DNA of 64,000 nt from Ruegeria sp. PrR005 (GTDB lineage: Bacteria > Pseudomonadota > Alphaproteobacteria > Rhodobacterales > Rhodobacteraceae), in assembly GCF_010500245.1 (NCBI RefSeq), contig NZ_JAAGOX010000004.1, positions 62,001-126,000 on the forward strand. Reading direction: 5' to 3'. A program made the position numbers and the translations under genes. The notes under the pieces were generated by a model. The model was not told the DNA's origin. It made no database searches and worked only from the letters and a program-made list of their open reading frames with translations. Positions 19,028 to 28,446 of the stretch are shown piece by piece. How positions within the stretch are numbered: position 1 is the first letter of the stretch; every line of letters begins with the position of its first letter.

Positions 19028-20287
19028 GTGAGCGATTTTGATATGATGGGTCTCGACACGGCCCTGGTGAACCGCCTGTCCAAGATGGGCATCACCGAAC
19101 CGACCCCGATTCAGGCCCGCGCCATACCCGAGGCACTGAACGGCCATGACGTGATGGGCCTTGCCCAGACCGGCACCGGCAAGACCGCCGCCTTTGGCGT
19201 GCCGCTGATCACCCTCTTGGGCCAGGTCGGCCGCAAACCGGCGCGCGGCACCGTGCGCGGACTGGTGCTGGCCCCCACCCGCGAACTGGCACAACAGATC
19301 GCCGAAACGCTCAAGGCGCTGACCGAGGATACCCCGCTCAAGGTGGCGATTGTGGTCGGTGGCGTGTCCATCAACCCGCAGATCAAGCGCCTGGAACGCG
19401 GCATCGACATTCTGGTCGCCACCCCGGGCCGCCTGATGGACCTGATGGAACGCCGCGCCGTCGATCTGGGCAGCTGCTCCTTCCTGGTGCTGGACGAGGC
19501 CGACCAGATGCTTGACCTGGGCTTCATCCATGCCCTGCGCAAAATCGCGGCGGTGCTGCCGAAAGAACGCCAGACCATGCTGTTCTCGGCCACCATGCCC
19601 AAGCTGATGAACGAGATCGCCCAAAGCTATCTGAAAAGCCCGCGCCGGATCGAGGTCTCGCCCCCGGGCAAGGCCGCCGACAAGGTGACACAGGTGGTGC
19701 ATTTCATTGCCAAGGCGGCCAAGACAGATCTGCTGATCGAGCTTCTGGACACTCACCGCGACGAACGCGCCATCGTGTTCGGCCGCACCAAATGGGGCTG
19801 CGAGAAGCTGGCCAAGACCCTGGAGAAAGCCGGTTTCGCCACCGCCGCCGTACATGGCAACAAGAGCCAGGGCCAGCGCGACCGCGCCATCGCCGCCTTC
19901 AAGGAGGCGGAGGTCCGGGTTCTCGTGGCCACCGACGTGGCCGCGCGCGGACTGGATATCCCGGACGTGAAGCATGTCTACAACTATGAACTGCCCAATG
20001 TGCCCGACGCCTATGTGCACCGCATCGGCCGCACCGCGCGGGCGGGTAAGGACGGCGCGGCCATCGCCTTCTGTGCACCGGACGAGATGGAGGAACTGGC
20101 GGCCATCCAGAAAGTGATGAAGGCCGCGATCCCGGTGGCCTCGGGGCGCCCCTGGCAGCCGATGGAAGACCCCGCAAAGCCGGCCGCCAAGAAAGGCCCG
20201 CAACGGGGCGGCGGCGGCAAACCCGGCGACGCACGCCGCAGCCGCAGGGGCGGCCGGGGCCGCAGCGGACCGCGCAAGGCGGCCTGA
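19028..20287 (+). CDS. DEAD-box ATP-dependent RNA helicase
   Basis: The 419-residue protein has all helicase motifs in order: a Q motif (GITEPTPIQARAIP), Walker A AQTGTGKT, PTRELAQQI, TPGRLMDL, VLDEADQMLD, SATMP, then VLVATDVAARGLDIP and YVHRIGRTARAGKDG. A basic Gly/Arg-rich tail (about residues 385-419) fits RhlE/DeaD-type enzymes acting on rRNA or mRNA. I chose GTG 19028 because AAGGA lies 5 bases upstream; ATG 19043 is the alternative, and the open frame back to 18836 has no family match. Confidence 0.93.
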   Translation: MSDFDMMGLDTALVNRLSKMGITEPTPIQARAIPEALNGHDVMGLAQTGTGKTAAFGVPLITLLGQVGRKPARGTVRGLVLAPTRELAQQIAETLKALTEDTPLKVAIVVGGVSINPQIKRLERGIDILVATPGRLMDLMERRAVDLGSCSFLVLDEADQMLDLGFIHALRKIAAVLPKERQTMLFSATMPKLMNEIAQSYLKSPRRIEVSPPGKAADKVTQVVHFIAKAAKTDLLIELLDTHRDERAIVFGRTKWGCEKLAKTLEKAGFATAAVHGNKSQGQRDRAIAAFKEAEVRVLVATDVAARGLDIPDVKHVYNYELPNVPDAYVHRIGRTARAGKDGAAIAFCAPDEMEELAAIQKVMKAAIPVASGRPWQPMEDPAKPAAKKGPQRGGGGKPGDARRSRRGGRGRSGPRKAA

Positions 20288-20297
20288 CAGGGATGTT

Positions 20298-20375
20298 TCG
20301 CCGCCTGACGGCGGCGACAAGCCGGGGGGCGCTGCCCCCCGGACCCCCCGGGATATTTTCGGCAAGAGGATGGGG
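20298..20375 (-). repeat. Post-stop hairpin element, copy D (minus orientation, no adjacent minus gene)
   Basis: On the minus strand the head CCTCTTGCCGAAAATATCCC is followed by GGGGGGC-AGC-GCCCCCC (20324-20340 on plus). A variable hairpin TCGCCGCC-GTCA-GGCGGCGA (20298-20317) follows. Unlike the other copies it is not next to the stop of a gene on its strand; the nearest minus-strand stop is at 21094. Confidence 0.8.
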
Positions 20376-20540
20376 ATTAGGGCAAGGATCCCTTTTGTGC
20401 ACAGCAAATGGCGACGCAGTCGGCCCCACTGGAGCTGATCTCTGGCACCGCCGCCGAAGATTGCAGGACGTTGGTGTCTTCGTTGACAATCGTCCGGCGA
20501 ACTTCAATCCTCTCACCACTGCGAGAAATGGAGGAGCGGC

Positions 20541-20825
20541 ATGCCAAAGGGATACCTGGTTGTTTTCTACAGAGAACCCGCGACGGCCGCGAACCTCGCA
20601 GCTTATGCAGGCCCGGCCAAAGAGGCGATCGAGGCCATGGGAGGAACATTCATCGCGCGTGGGATGCCCGTCAGAACATTCGAAGCAGGGCTGAACGAGC
20701 GCTCAATCGTGATAGAGTTCGAAAGCACGGCGGCAGCGATAAAGGCGTATGAAAGTCCGGCCTACCAAGACATACTTCCACGTCTTGGAGTCTTGCGCGA
20801 CATGCGGGTTATCGAAGGGGTCTGA
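20541..20825 (+). CDS. DUF1330 domain-containing protein
   Basis: The 94-residue single-domain protein starts MPKGYLVVFYREP, with GGTFIARGMP and RSIVIEFESTAAAIKAYESPAYQ, the pattern of the dimeric alpha/beta-barrel DUF1330 family. GGAGGAGCGGC is a strong ribosome site. Base composition of this stretch is lower in GC than its neighbours. It sits in a segment that separates an element from the gene it probably belonged to, so it may be a recent arrival. Function unknown. Confidence 0.85.
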   Translation: MPKGYLVVFYREPATAANLAAYAGPAKEAIEAMGGTFIARGMPVRTFEAGLNERSIVIEFESTAAAIKAYESPAYQDILPRLGVLRDMRVIEGV

Positions 20826-21093
20826 CAACAGGCCCGTCAGGGAGATGACCAGCGAATGCCGGGCGGGCTAATCTTGGTTGGGCAGAACGGATTGTCGCAT
20901 CAGGATATGCCTTGCGCCAAGTCCACATGACAGGGGAATCCCGCGCGCCTGGCGCAAGTGTTGGCGCGCGAAAACTATGGCGGCACGTAACGTAACGGGC
21001 CGCCTGGCTCGCAAGCGATCGTAGTCCAGTCGCCGATATACGACGCACAATCGCGCCGGACATGGGCTCTCAGGCATCCCGAGAAACCGCCTG

Positions 21094-21819
21094 TCAGTCC
21101 GCCGCGACAAGGTCGGCCCAGACCGGCAGATGGTCCGAGGCGATATGCGCCGGGCGGTCGGCATGAACGCCATGCGCCGTCACCGCCAGACCGGCGCTGT
21201 GCGCGATACGGTCGAGCGCGCCCAATGGCTGCGGCGACGGAAAGCTGGGGCGCGGCGGCAAGAACCGCATCATCGGCGCCAGGTGGTCGAGTACCGGCTG
21301 GCGCGACCATTCGTTGAAATCCCCGGCCCAGACCGTGGGCATCGCCTCCAGCCGGTCCATATCCCGCGCCAGATGCACAACCTGGTCGCGCCGTGACGCG
21401 CTCAGCAACCCCAGGTGCATACCCACCACCCGCAGGGGGCCGATCGGCGTGTCGAACTCGACCCGCACCGCGCCACGCGGTTCCAGCCCGGGCAGATCGT
21501 GATGGGCGGTGGCGCGCAGGGCGATATCCGATCCCTGCCAGATCACCGCGTTGCCATGCCAGCCCAGCGACCCCGCGCCGCCAAGATCGGCAATCTGCCA
21601 CCCCGCCTCGTTCAGCACGAAATGCGGCAGCGCCGCGGGGCGCGGCGGCAGACGCTTGTCCGCCTCCTGCAACACCACGACCTGCGCTCCCAGCGCGCTC
21701 AGCACCTGCAAGGTGCGGCGCGGCTGGCGGCGCAGGTCGAGACCCACGCATTTCTGGATGTTGTAGCTGGCAAGCCGCAGGGTCTGGGGGCGGTGCATCG
21801 GGTCGGCCGGAGATCTCAT
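21094..21819 (-). CDS. Endonuclease/exonuclease/phosphatase family protein
   Basis: The 241-residue protein of the DNase I-like fold has RLASYNIQKCVGLD near the N-terminus, VVLQEADKR (metal Glu), VVGMHLGLLS, WAGDFNEWS and a final SDHLPVWADL. No signal peptide is evident, so it should be cytoplasmic. Members cleave nucleic acids or phosphodiesters. I use ATG 21819, preceded by CAGGGG; ATG 21798 is possible. The 5' end faces a divergent DMT transporter gene. Confidence 0.87.
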   Translation of the reverse strand: MRSPADPMHRPQTLRLASYNIQKCVGLDLRRQPRRTLQVLSALGAQVVVLQEADKRLPPRPAALPHFVLNEAGWQIADLGGAGSLGWHGNAVIWQGSDIALRATAHHDLPGLEPRGAVRVEFDTPIGPLRVVGMHLGLLSASRRDQVVHLARDMDRLEAMPTVWAGDFNEWSRQPVLDHLAPMMRFLPPRPSFPSPQPLGALDRIAHSAGLAVTAHGVHADRPAHIASDHLPVWADLVAAD

Positions 21820-21904
21820 GCCCCTGTCATGCGGGAGGTCGCGCCGCAACGCAAGGGGGCGGGATATGCTTGACATGTGCAGGATCTGCGCCTCCTTTGG
21901 GCGC

Positions 21905-22780
21905 ATGGAAGAAAAACGCCCCGTCGACGCGGCCGGAGCCGCCGCCCTGATCGGCATCGCCGCGCTTCTGGCCTTCAACCAGGTTGTGATCAAGATGACC
22001 GGCGGCGGGTTCGGCCCGGTGTTCCAGGCCGGGCTGCGCTCGGCCATCGCGCTGGTCTTTCTCTTGGGCTGGATGCGGGTGCTGGGCAAGCCGCTGGCCT
22101 TTCCCCGCGCCGCGATTCTGGGCGGGCTGGTCACCGGGCTTCTCTTCACCATCGAGTTCATGGCGATCTTTTCCGCGCTCGACCTGACGACGGTATCCCG
22201 CTCCTCGATCCTGTTCTATTCCATGCCGATCTGGCTGTCGCTCAGCGGGCATATCCTGCTGCCGGGCGAGCGGCTGTCGGGCCTGCGGGTCGCGGGGCTG
22301 GGGCTGGCGATGGGCGGTGTGGTGCTGGCGCTGTTGGAGCGCGACGCCGCCCATGTCAGCCTGAGAGGCGACGCGCTGGCTGTCTTTGCCGCGATGTGCT
22401 GGGCCGGGCTGGTGCTGGTGGTGCGGACAACGCCGCTGTCCCGGGTCTCCCCCGAATTGCAGCTGATGTGCCAGCTGGTGGTCTCGGCCCCGATCCTGCT
22501 GGTGCTGGCGCCGGTGTTCGGCGACCTGTTTCGCAACCCGCAGCCGTTGCACTGGGCCGGGCTGATGTTCCAGGCCATTGGCGTTGTGGGCCTGGGCTTC
22601 ATCATCTGGTTCCGACTGCTGGCAACCTATCGGGCAAACGGGGTCGCCTCGTTCAGTTTCCTGTCGCCGGTACTGGCGGTGATCTTTGGCTGGCTGGTAC
22701 TGGGCGAGCATGTCGGCGGCCAGGTCTGGCTGGCGCTGGGGCTGGTGGCGGCCGGCATCTATCTGATCAACCGGCGCTGA
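21905..22780 (+). CDS. DMT-superfamily (EamA) transporter
   Basis: The 291-residue protein has ten predicted membrane spans in two EamA repeats (first at about 10-130, second at about 150-285), ending with GLVAAGIYLINRR. An inner-membrane exporter of unknown small molecules. I start at ATG 21905 (MEEKRPVDAAG), as related transporters do. The frame is open to 21818 with further ATGs, but those would add a Cys/Arg-rich leader overlapping the divergent gene. Confidence 0.87.
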   Translation: MEEKRPVDAAGAAALIGIAALLAFNQVVIKMTGGGFGPVFQAGLRSAIALVFLLGWMRVLGKPLAFPRAAILGGLVTGLLFTIEFMAIFSALDLTTVSRSSILFYSMPIWLSLSGHILLPGERLSGLRVAGLGLAMGGVVLALLERDAAHVSLRGDALAVFAAMCWAGLVLVVRTTPLSRVSPELQLMCQLVVSAPILLVLAPVFGDLFRNPQPLHWAGLMFQAIGVVGLGFIIWFRLLATYRANGVASFSFLSPVLAVIFGWLVLGEHVGGQVWLALGLVAAGIYLINRR

Positions 22781-22782
22781 GG

Positions 22783-22874
22783 CCGCAAAGGCGGTAGGGG
22801 GCGCTGCCCCCCGGGATCAAAATCCGCAAAATATTGCCCCCTTTCCCCCAGAGTTTTTTGCGCGAAATGAAGGG
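22783..22874 (-). repeat. Post-stop hairpin element, copy E
   Basis: On the minus strand it begins directly after the selO stop with CCTTCATTTCGCGCAAAAAAC and CTCTGGGGG. GGGGGC-AGC-GCCCCC (22797-22811 on plus) follows, then a short hairpin CCGC-CTTT-GCGG (22783-22794). The variable hairpin is distal to the GC hairpin, as in copy D. It lies between two convergent genes. Confidence 0.8.
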
Positions 22875-24293
22875 TCAGGTGCCACAGAACGTGGCCTGCA
22901 CCACTTCGTTTTCCGCAGGCGGGCGGGTCAGGTCAATGTGATCCGGCTGATCCTCGCAGGGGCGTGCAAGCACGGAATTGAGCCGGTGGAACGGGGCATA
23001 GTCGCCGCTCACCGCCGCCGCGATCATCTGCTCGACCCGGTGGTTGCGCGGGATAAAGGCCGGATTGCCGGCCTGCATCAACGCTTCGGGCGCGGCCTCG
23101 CGCACCAAACGCTGCCGCCAGCCCTCGGCCCAGCTGTCATAGGCGGTGGGATCGGTGAACTGGTCACGGGCTTTGGGTGCGCCAAGTGCGCGGAACGTGT
23201 TGGTGAAATCGGCCTGCCCCTGTGCCATGCGCACCAGCAGGTCAGTCACCAGCGCCTTGTCCCCTTCGACAGGCCGTTCGATGCCGATCTTGGCGGCAAA
23301 GACGCGCAACCATTCGCGCTCCAGCAGGCCGGGCATTGCATGCACGATCCCGGTGGCCTCTTCAACGGCGGCCTCTTTGTCCTCGGCCTGCTGGATCAGC
23401 GCTGTGGCCAGCTGTGCCAGATTCCAGACCGCGATATCGGGCTGGTTGGAATAGGCATAGCGCCCATAGCGGTCGATCGAGGAATAGACCGTATCCGGAT
23501 GGTACGTGTCCATGAAGGCGCATGGACCATAGTCGATGGTCTCCCCCGCGATCGAGCTGTTGTCGGTATTCATCACCCCGTGAATGAACCCCACCCCCAT
23601 CCAGCGCGCGATCAGTCGCGCCTGTGCGTCGCGCACCGCCGTGAGCAGACCCATAGGCCCATCGGCATCCGGATAGTGGCGGGCAATGGCATAGTCGGTC
23701 AGCCGTTTCAGGTGCCCGATCTCGCCCCGCGCGGCAAAGACCTGGAACGTGCCCACCCGCAGGTGGCTTTGCGCCACCCGGGTCAGCACCGCGCCGGGCA
23801 GGACCTGCTCGCGCCGCACCGCCTCGCCGGTCTCGACCGCCGCCAGCGCGCGGGTGGTGGGGATGCCCAGGGCCGCCATCGCCTCGCTCACCACATATTC
23901 GCGCAGCACCGGGCCCAGCCAGGCCCGCCCGTCACCGCCACGCGAATAAGGCGTGCGCCCGGCACCTTTGAGCTGGATATCCCGGCGGATGCCGTCGCTT
24001 CCCACCACCTCGCCCAAGAGGATCGCGCGCCCGTCGCCCAATTGCGGGCTGTAATTGCCGAACTGGTGCCCGGAATAAAGCTGCGCCAGCGGCTCGGCGC
24101 CAGCGGGCAGCGCGTTCCCGGCAAAAACCTGCGCCATTTCCCCGATCTCGCCCGGCGCGATGCCCAGAAGCTGCGCCAGGTCAGCGTTAAAGGCGACAAG
24201 GCGCGGCGCCTGCACCGGGGTCGGCGCCTGGATCGAGTGAAACCCGCCCGGCAGCCGGGCGTAACTGTTGTCGAAGGGGATCGCGATTGTCAT
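22875..24293 (-). CDS. selO: SelO/YdiU family protein adenylyltransferase (pseudokinase fold)
   Basis: The 472-residue protein has the SelO pattern: [22 protein letters not shown], then [17 protein letters not shown] with the glycine loop and catalytic Arg/Lys set. It also has [22 protein letters not shown] and [21 protein letters not shown] with the Asn/Asp metal site. SelO enzymes transfer AMP to Ser/Thr/Tyr of proteins and take part in redox stress responses. The protein ends FCGT, so a cysteine sits third from the end, where animal SelO has selenocysteine. Confidence 0.93.
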   Translation of the reverse strand: MTIAIPFDNSYARLPGGFHSIQAPTPVQAPRLVAFNADLAQLLGIAPGEIGEMAQVFAGNALPAGAEPLAQLYSGHQFGNYSPQLGDGRAILLGEVVGSDGIRRDIQLKGAGRTPYSRGGDGRAWLGPVLREYVVSEAMAALGIPTTRALAAVETGEAVRREQVLPGAVLTRVAQSHLRVGTFQVFAARGEIGHLKRLTDYAIARHYPDADGPMGLLTAVRDAQARLIARWMGVGFIHGVMNTDNSSIAGETIDYGPCAFMDTYHPDTVYSSIDRYGRYAYSNQPDIAVWNLAQLATALIQQAEDKEAAVEEATGIVHAMPGLLEREWLRVFAAKIGIERPVEGDKALVTDLLVRMAQGQADFTNTFRALGAPKARDQFTDPTAYDSWAEGWRQRLVREAAPEALMQAGNPAFIPRNHRVEQMIAAAVSGDYAPFHRLNSVLARPCEDQPDHIDLTRPPAENEVVQATFCGT

Positions 24294-24346
24294 GCGCCCA
24301 AGATATGCTGCCCCGAGCGAAAGACCAGCCCCAAGCGAGACAGCCG

Positions 24347-24778
24347 ATGCCCGATCCCATGACCGCCGAACAGATCATCCGCCACCTGGAGCTGGAACCC
24401 CACCCCGAGGGCGGCTGGTACCGGCAGACCTGGATCGCCGACACTCCGGGTCGCGCCAGCGGTACCTGCATCTATTTCCTGCTGAAATCGGGCGAGCGCA
24501 GCCATTGGCACCGGGTAGACGCGACCGAGATCTGGCTCTGGCACGCGGGCGCGCCGCTGGTCCTGTCGATGAGCGCGACCGATACCGGCCCAGCCACCGA
24601 TCACCTGCTAACCCCTGATCTGGACGCAGGCGCGCCGCAACAGATCGTGCCGCCCGGCTGGTGGCAGGCCGCGCGCAGCACCGGCGAATACACGCTGGTC
24701 AGTTGCACCGTCTCACCCGGCTTCCGGTTCGAAGGGTTCGAACTGGCGCGCCCCGGCTTCGACATCCCCCGCGCTTGA
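24347..24778 (+). CDS. Cupin domain-containing protein (DUF985)
   Basis: The 143-residue protein starts [24 protein letters not shown] and has [17 protein letters not shown] and [11 protein letters not shown], the pattern of the DUF985 cupins. I use ATG 24347; ATG 24359 is close behind. Members are single-domain beta-barrels, some with sugar-epimerase-like or metal-binding sites. Function unknown. It lies divergent to selO and 31 bases upstream of the desaturase gene. Confidence 0.85.
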   Translation: MPDPMTAEQIIRHLELEPHPEGGWYRQTWIADTPGRASGTCIYFLLKSGERSHWHRVDATEIWLWHAGAPLVLSMSATDTGPATDHLLTPDLDAGAPQQIVPPGWWQAARSTGEYTLVSCTVSPGFRFEGFELARPGFDIPRA

Positions 24779-24809
24779 CCTGCCCCGCCGCCTGGCTACG
24801 CTCGACCGC

Positions 24810-25700
24810 ATGGACCACAAGACACTTGTCGCCAGCTTGCCGCCCGAGACCCGCGCCCACCTGACCGCGCGCTCGGACTCGGCCGGTCTGAGACATCTGG
24901 CCGTATACGCGGCGCTGCTGGGCTTGTGCAGCCTCGGCATTCTGATGCAAATCCCCCTCTGGCCGCTGCTGATACTGCCGCAGGGTATCCTGTTGGTTTT
25001 CCTCTTCACCCTCTGCCACGAATGCACCCACAAGACGCCGTTCCGCTCGACCTGGCTGAACGAGGCGGCGGGCCATGCCTCGGGCGCCCTGATCGCCCTG
25101 CCCTTCACCTGGTTTCGCTACTTCCACCTGGCCCATCACAAATGGACAAACGACCCCGCCCGCGATCCCGAACTGGCAGGCGGGCCGCGCCCGGGAAACC
25201 GCCGCGCGCTCATGATCTACTTGACCGGATGGCACTACTGGACCGGCATGGCGCGGGTCCTGATCGACAACGCCCGCGGCCGGTTTGACGCCCCCTACCT
25301 GCCAGAACGCCAATATCCCGCAATGCGGCGCGAGGCGCGGGCGCTGCTCGCCCTATACGCCCTGGTGCTGGCCAGCCTTGCCGTCTCGCCGCTGGCCCTG
25401 TGGCTCTGGCTGCTGCCCCTCGCCATCGGACAGCCTTTCCTGCGCCTCTATTTGCTGGCCGAACACGGGCTCTGCCCGGCGGTCGCGGATATGCTGGAAA
25501 ACTCGCGGACCACCTTCACCACCAGACTGGTGCGCTTCCTGGCCTGGAACATGCCCTATCACGCTGAACACCACGCCTTTCCGTCGGTGCCCTTTCACCG
25601 GCTTCCGGCCTTCCACCGCTGGACCCGGGCGCATCTGAAATCCACCTCGGGCAGCTATACCGGTTTCACCGCGCACTACCTCGACAGTCTCCCCGACTGA
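24810..25700 (+). CDS. Fatty acid desaturase-like membrane di-iron enzyme
   Basis: The 296-residue membrane protein has three histidine boxes: HECTHK, HLAHHKW and HAEHHAFP, with hydrophobic pairs between them (residues ~35-70 and ~185-215). This is the di-iron centre of membrane desaturases and hydroxylases. A fatty-acid desaturase is the best reading, though related enzymes act on carotenoids or sphingoid lipids. No electron-transfer partner gene is adjacent. Confidence 0.87.
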   Translation: MDHKTLVASLPPETRAHLTARSDSAGLRHLAVYAALLGLCSLGILMQIPLWPLLILPQGILLVFLFTLCHECTHKTPFRSTWLNEAAGHASGALIALPFTWFRYFHLAHHKWTNDPARDPELAGGPRPGNRRALMIYLTGWHYWTGMARVLIDNARGRFDAPYLPERQYPAMRREARALLALYALVLASLAVSPLALWLWLLPLAIGQPFLRLYLLAEHGLCPAVADMLENSRTTFTTRLVRFLAWNMPYHAEHHAFPSVPFHRLPAFHRWTRAHLKSTSGSYTGFTAHYLDSLPD

Positions 25701-25702
25701 TC

Positions 25703-25765
25703 GCCCCTTCCTCTTGCCACAAATATCCCGGGGGTGAGGCCGCAGGCCGAGGGGGCAGCGCCCCC
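25703..25765 (+). repeat. Post-stop hairpin element, copy F
   Basis: The head is CCTTCCTCTTGCCACAAATATC then CCGGGGG. Hairpin 1 is GGCC-GCA-GGCC (25738-25748) and hairpin 2 is GGGGGC-AGC-GCCCCC (25751-25765). It begins 2 bases after the desaturase stop, between convergent genes. Its head subtype matches copy D. Confidence 0.85.
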
Positions 25766-25766
25766 T

Positions 25767-26879
25767 TCATGCCTCGTCCGGCAGGCTGACGATGCCGCCG
25801 CCCACCAGCGCGCCCACACCGGTGGTGCCGGGGCACGAGGTCGGCAACCCCCGCGCCACCCGCACTGCCAGATAGGCAAAGGCCTGCGCCTCGAGCATGT
25901 CACCGTCCAGACCAACACTTTCGACCGGTTCAACGGCACAATCCAGCGAGACTTGCAGCATCTCCATCAGCACCGGGTTGTGCCGCCCGCCGCCGGTGAC
26001 CAGCACCCGCGCAGGTGGACGCGGGCAATGTTCCATCCCCTGCGCCACCGCTGCCGCGCACATACCCGTCAGCGTTGCCACCGCGTCGCTGTCGCTGAGT
26101 TCGGATACCAACCCGATCATCTCGGCAAAATCGTTCCGATCCAGCGACTTGGGCGGCATTCTTGCGAAATAGGGCTCGGCCAGGAACAGCTCCAGAGCGC
26201 CAGTCTCCACCGTGCCGCCTCGTGCCACCGCGCCGCCCTCGTCCATCGGCAGCCCCAGCCGCGCCTGCATCAGATCGTTGACCGGCGCGTTGGCCGGACC
26301 GGTGTCAAAGGCCAACAGAGCGCCGGGCACCTCGGGCCGGTCAAAACCCGGGTCCACATAGGTCAGGTTGCCCACCCCGCCGAGGTTGAGAAAACACAGG
26401 GGCTCGCTCGCGCCGATCCACTTGGCGCAGGCAAAGTGAAAGAACGGCGCCAAAGGCGCCCCTTCGCCGCCCAGCTGCACGTCGTCGCTGCGGAAATCCC
26501 AGACCACCGGCCGCCCAAGGGCAGCGGCCAAAGCCGCGCCATCGCCCACCTGAAGCGTGCCGCGCCCGCGCGGCTCATGCGCCAGGGTCTGGCCGTGAAA
26601 GCCCACCAGATCAACACCCTCGAACCCGGCCAGCGCCTGCGCATGGGCGCGCGTCACCAGATCGCCCGCCGCCTCGACCTCGGGTCCGGCCCAACGTCCC
26701 AGACCGGCGCGCAGCACGCTGCGCTCCTCCGCGGAATATGCTCGGTACCCCACCGGTCCGAATCCGAATATCGCCAGACCGTCGGTCTCGACCACCGCCG
26801 CATCGACCCCGTCCAGCGACGTGCCCGACATCGCCCCCAGCGCCGTCACCGGCCCCTCTCGCCCGATGGCCCTCTTCAT
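25767..26879 (-). CDS. anmK: Anhydro-N-acetylmuramic acid kinase
   Basis: AnmK phosphorylates and opens 1,6-anhydroMurNAc, feeding recycled cell-wall sugar back to MurNAc-6-P. The 370-residue protein has [20 protein letters not shown] at the N-terminus, [26 protein letters not shown] and [12 protein letters not shown], all family landmarks. It is divergent from tyrS. NagZ, which makes the upstream substrate, is encoded at about 41 kb. Confidence 0.95.
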   Translation of the reverse strand: MKRAIGREGPVTALGAMSGTSLDGVDAAVVETDGLAIFGFGPVGYRAYSAEERSVLRAGLGRWAGPEVEAAGDLVTRAHAQALAGFEGVDLVGFHGQTLAHEPRGRGTLQVGDGAALAAALGRPVVWDFRSDDVQLGGEGAPLAPFFHFACAKWIGASEPLCFLNLGGVGNLTYVDPGFDRPEVPGALLAFDTGPANAPVNDLMQARLGLPMDEGGAVARGGTVETGALELFLAEPYFARMPPKSLDRNDFAEMIGLVSELSDSDAVATLTGMCAAAVAQGMEHCPRPPARVLVTGGGRHNPVLMEMLQVSLDCAVEPVESVGLDGDMLEAQAFAYLAVRVARGLPTSCPGTTGVGALVGGGIVSLPDEA

Positions 26880-26941
26880 GGCCTTTTCCTTTGTTCAACT
26901 GCCGCCTATAAGTGCCCCGCAATCCAACCCCGAGGCAAGAC

Positions 26942-28189
26942 ATGACCTACCATCCCAAATCGGATTTCATCGCAGTGATGATGGAGCGCGGCTTTCTCGC
27001 CGACTGCACCGATTACCAGGGCCTCGACGAGGCACTGATCAAGGGATGCCAGCCCGGCTATATCGGCTTTGACGCCACCGCCAAATCGCTGCATGTGGGC
27101 AGCCTCATTCAGATCATGATGCTGCGCTGGCTGCAAAAGACCGGACACAAGCCGATCACCCTGATGGGCGGCGGCACCACCAAGGTGGGTGATCCGTCCT
27201 TCCGCGCCGACGAACGCCCGCTGCTGACGCCCGCCCAGATCGACGAGAACATCGCCGGGATCCGCAAGGTCTTTGCCGCCTATATCGACTATGACAGCGG
27301 TGCCGAGAACGCGGCGCTGATGCTCAACAACGACGAATGGCTGGCCGATCTGAACTATCTCGATTTCCTGCGCGATATCGGGCGGCATTTCTCGGTCAAC
27401 CGGATGCTCAGCTTCGAGAGCGTGAAATCCCGCCTCGACCGCGAACAATCGCTCAGCTTCCTCGAATTCAACTACATGATCCTGCAAGCCTATGATTTCA
27501 TGGAGCTGAACCGCCGATATGGCTGCATCCTGCAAATGGGCGGCTCCGACCAGTGGGGCAATATCGTCAACGGCATCGACCTGACGCGCCGGGTGATCGA
27601 CCACGAGGTCTATGGCCTCACCTCGCCACTCCTGACCACGTCTGACGGCAAGAAGATGGGCAAGAGCCAGGACGGCGCTGTCTGGCTCAACCCGGACATG
27701 CGGTCGCCTTACGAATTCTGGCAGTTCTGGCGCAACACCACCGATGCCGATGTGGGCCGCTTCCTGAAACTCTATACCGAGCTTCCGGTGGGCGAATGCG
27801 ACCGTCTGGGCGCGCTGGCAGGCTCCGAGATCAACGCCGCCAAGGTGATCCTCGCCAACGAGGTCACCGCGCTCTGCCACGGGGCAGAGGCGGCCGCGAC
27901 GGCCGAGGCGACCGCCCGCGAAGTGTTCGAAAAGGGCGGCATCGGTGACGACCTGCCCACGCTCACCCTTGACGCCGCCGACCTGCCCGCCTCCATCGTG
28001 CAGCTGATCGTCAAGACGGGCCTCGCCAAATCCGGCAAAGAGGCCAAGCGCCTCATCGCCGAAGATGGCGCGCGCCTGAATGACACGCCGCTCACCGATG
28101 CCGGGATGATGATCGAGGCGGGTGACCTCGCCCAACCGATCAAGCTCAGCGCCGGCAAGAAACGCCACGCGCTGGTGCAGCTGGCGTAA
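26942..28189 (+). CDS. tyrS: Tyrosyl-tRNA synthetase
   Basis: The class Ic aminoacyl-tRNA synthetase has 415 residues. Motifs are [12 protein letters not shown] (HIGH equivalent), [18 protein letters not shown] and [13 protein letters not shown] (KMSKS equivalent). A C-terminal S4-like RNA-binding domain has [30 protein letters not shown] 26942 is used; the open frame begins 30 bases earlier without support. Confidence 0.97.
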   Translation: MTYHPKSDFIAVMMERGFLADCTDYQGLDEALIKGCQPGYIGFDATAKSLHVGSLIQIMMLRWLQKTGHKPITLMGGGTTKVGDPSFRADERPLLTPAQIDENIAGIRKVFAAYIDYDSGAENAALMLNNDEWLADLNYLDFLRDIGRHFSVNRMLSFESVKSRLDREQSLSFLEFNYMILQAYDFMELNRRYGCILQMGGSDQWGNIVNGIDLTRRVIDHEVYGLTSPLLTTSDGKKMGKSQDGAVWLNPDMRSPYEFWQFWRNTTDADVGRFLKLYTELPVGECDRLGALAGSEINAAKVILANEVTALCHGAEAAATAEATAREVFEKGGIGDDLPTLTLDAADLPASIVQLIVKTGLAKSGKEAKRLIAEDGARLNDTPLTDAGMMIEAGDLAQPIKLSAGKKRHALVQLA

Positions 28190-28198
28190 AATCAGCCG

Positions 28199-28263
28199 CC
28201 CCTTCATTTCGCCCCAAATACTCCGGGGGCTAGGCCCGTCAGGGCCGAGGGGGCAGCGCCCCC
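28199..28263 (+). repeat. Post-stop hairpin element, copy G
   Basis: The head is CCTTCATTTCGCCCCAAATA then CTCCGGGGG. Hairpin 1 is GGCCC-GTCA-GGGCC (28233-28246) and hairpin 2 is GGGGGC-AGC-GCCCCC (28249-28263). It begins about 10 bases after the tyrS stop. This is the last clear copy in the window. Confidence 0.85.
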
Positions 28264-28278
28264 TTGCCCCCACCGGGT

Positions 28279-28401
28279 TCAGAACAGGGCCATGACCCCC
28301 AACCCCAAAAGCAGCACGCCGGACAGGATCACCGCCAGCAGGGCGGCGGCCGCCCGCGTCGGTCTCGAGGCGGCGATCCCCTTGCCAAATACCCGTTTCA
28401 T
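28279..28401 (-). CDS. Possible 40-residue single-pass membrane peptide
   Basis: A short frame on the minus strand encodes 40 residues: a basic start MKRVFGKGIAASRPTR and one hydrophobic helix (AALLAVILSGVLLLGLG). The positive N-terminus and single helix look like a small inner-membrane protein, and codon choice resembles real genes here. There is no convincing ribosome site and I know no family, so this is only a candidate. It fills the gap between tyrS and the divergent acyltransferase-like gene. Confidence 0.4.
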   Translation of the reverse strand: MKRVFGKGIAASRPTRAAAALLAVILSGVLLLGLGVMALF

Positions 28402-28446
28402 ACACGTATTAACCCGGTCTTAGGTTTCGAACCGGTTAATGGCGCC

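Noticed and set aside
20911-20958. Inverted repeat CTTGCGCCA/TGGCGCAAG
   Set aside because: A 9-bp match with a 30-base spacer in GC-rich non-coding DNA. Too weak to call an insertion-sequence end or regulatory site.
26906-28405. 499-residue minus-strand frame
   Set aside because: Antisense to tyrS. No domain, and its length comes from lack of stops in GC-rich DNA.
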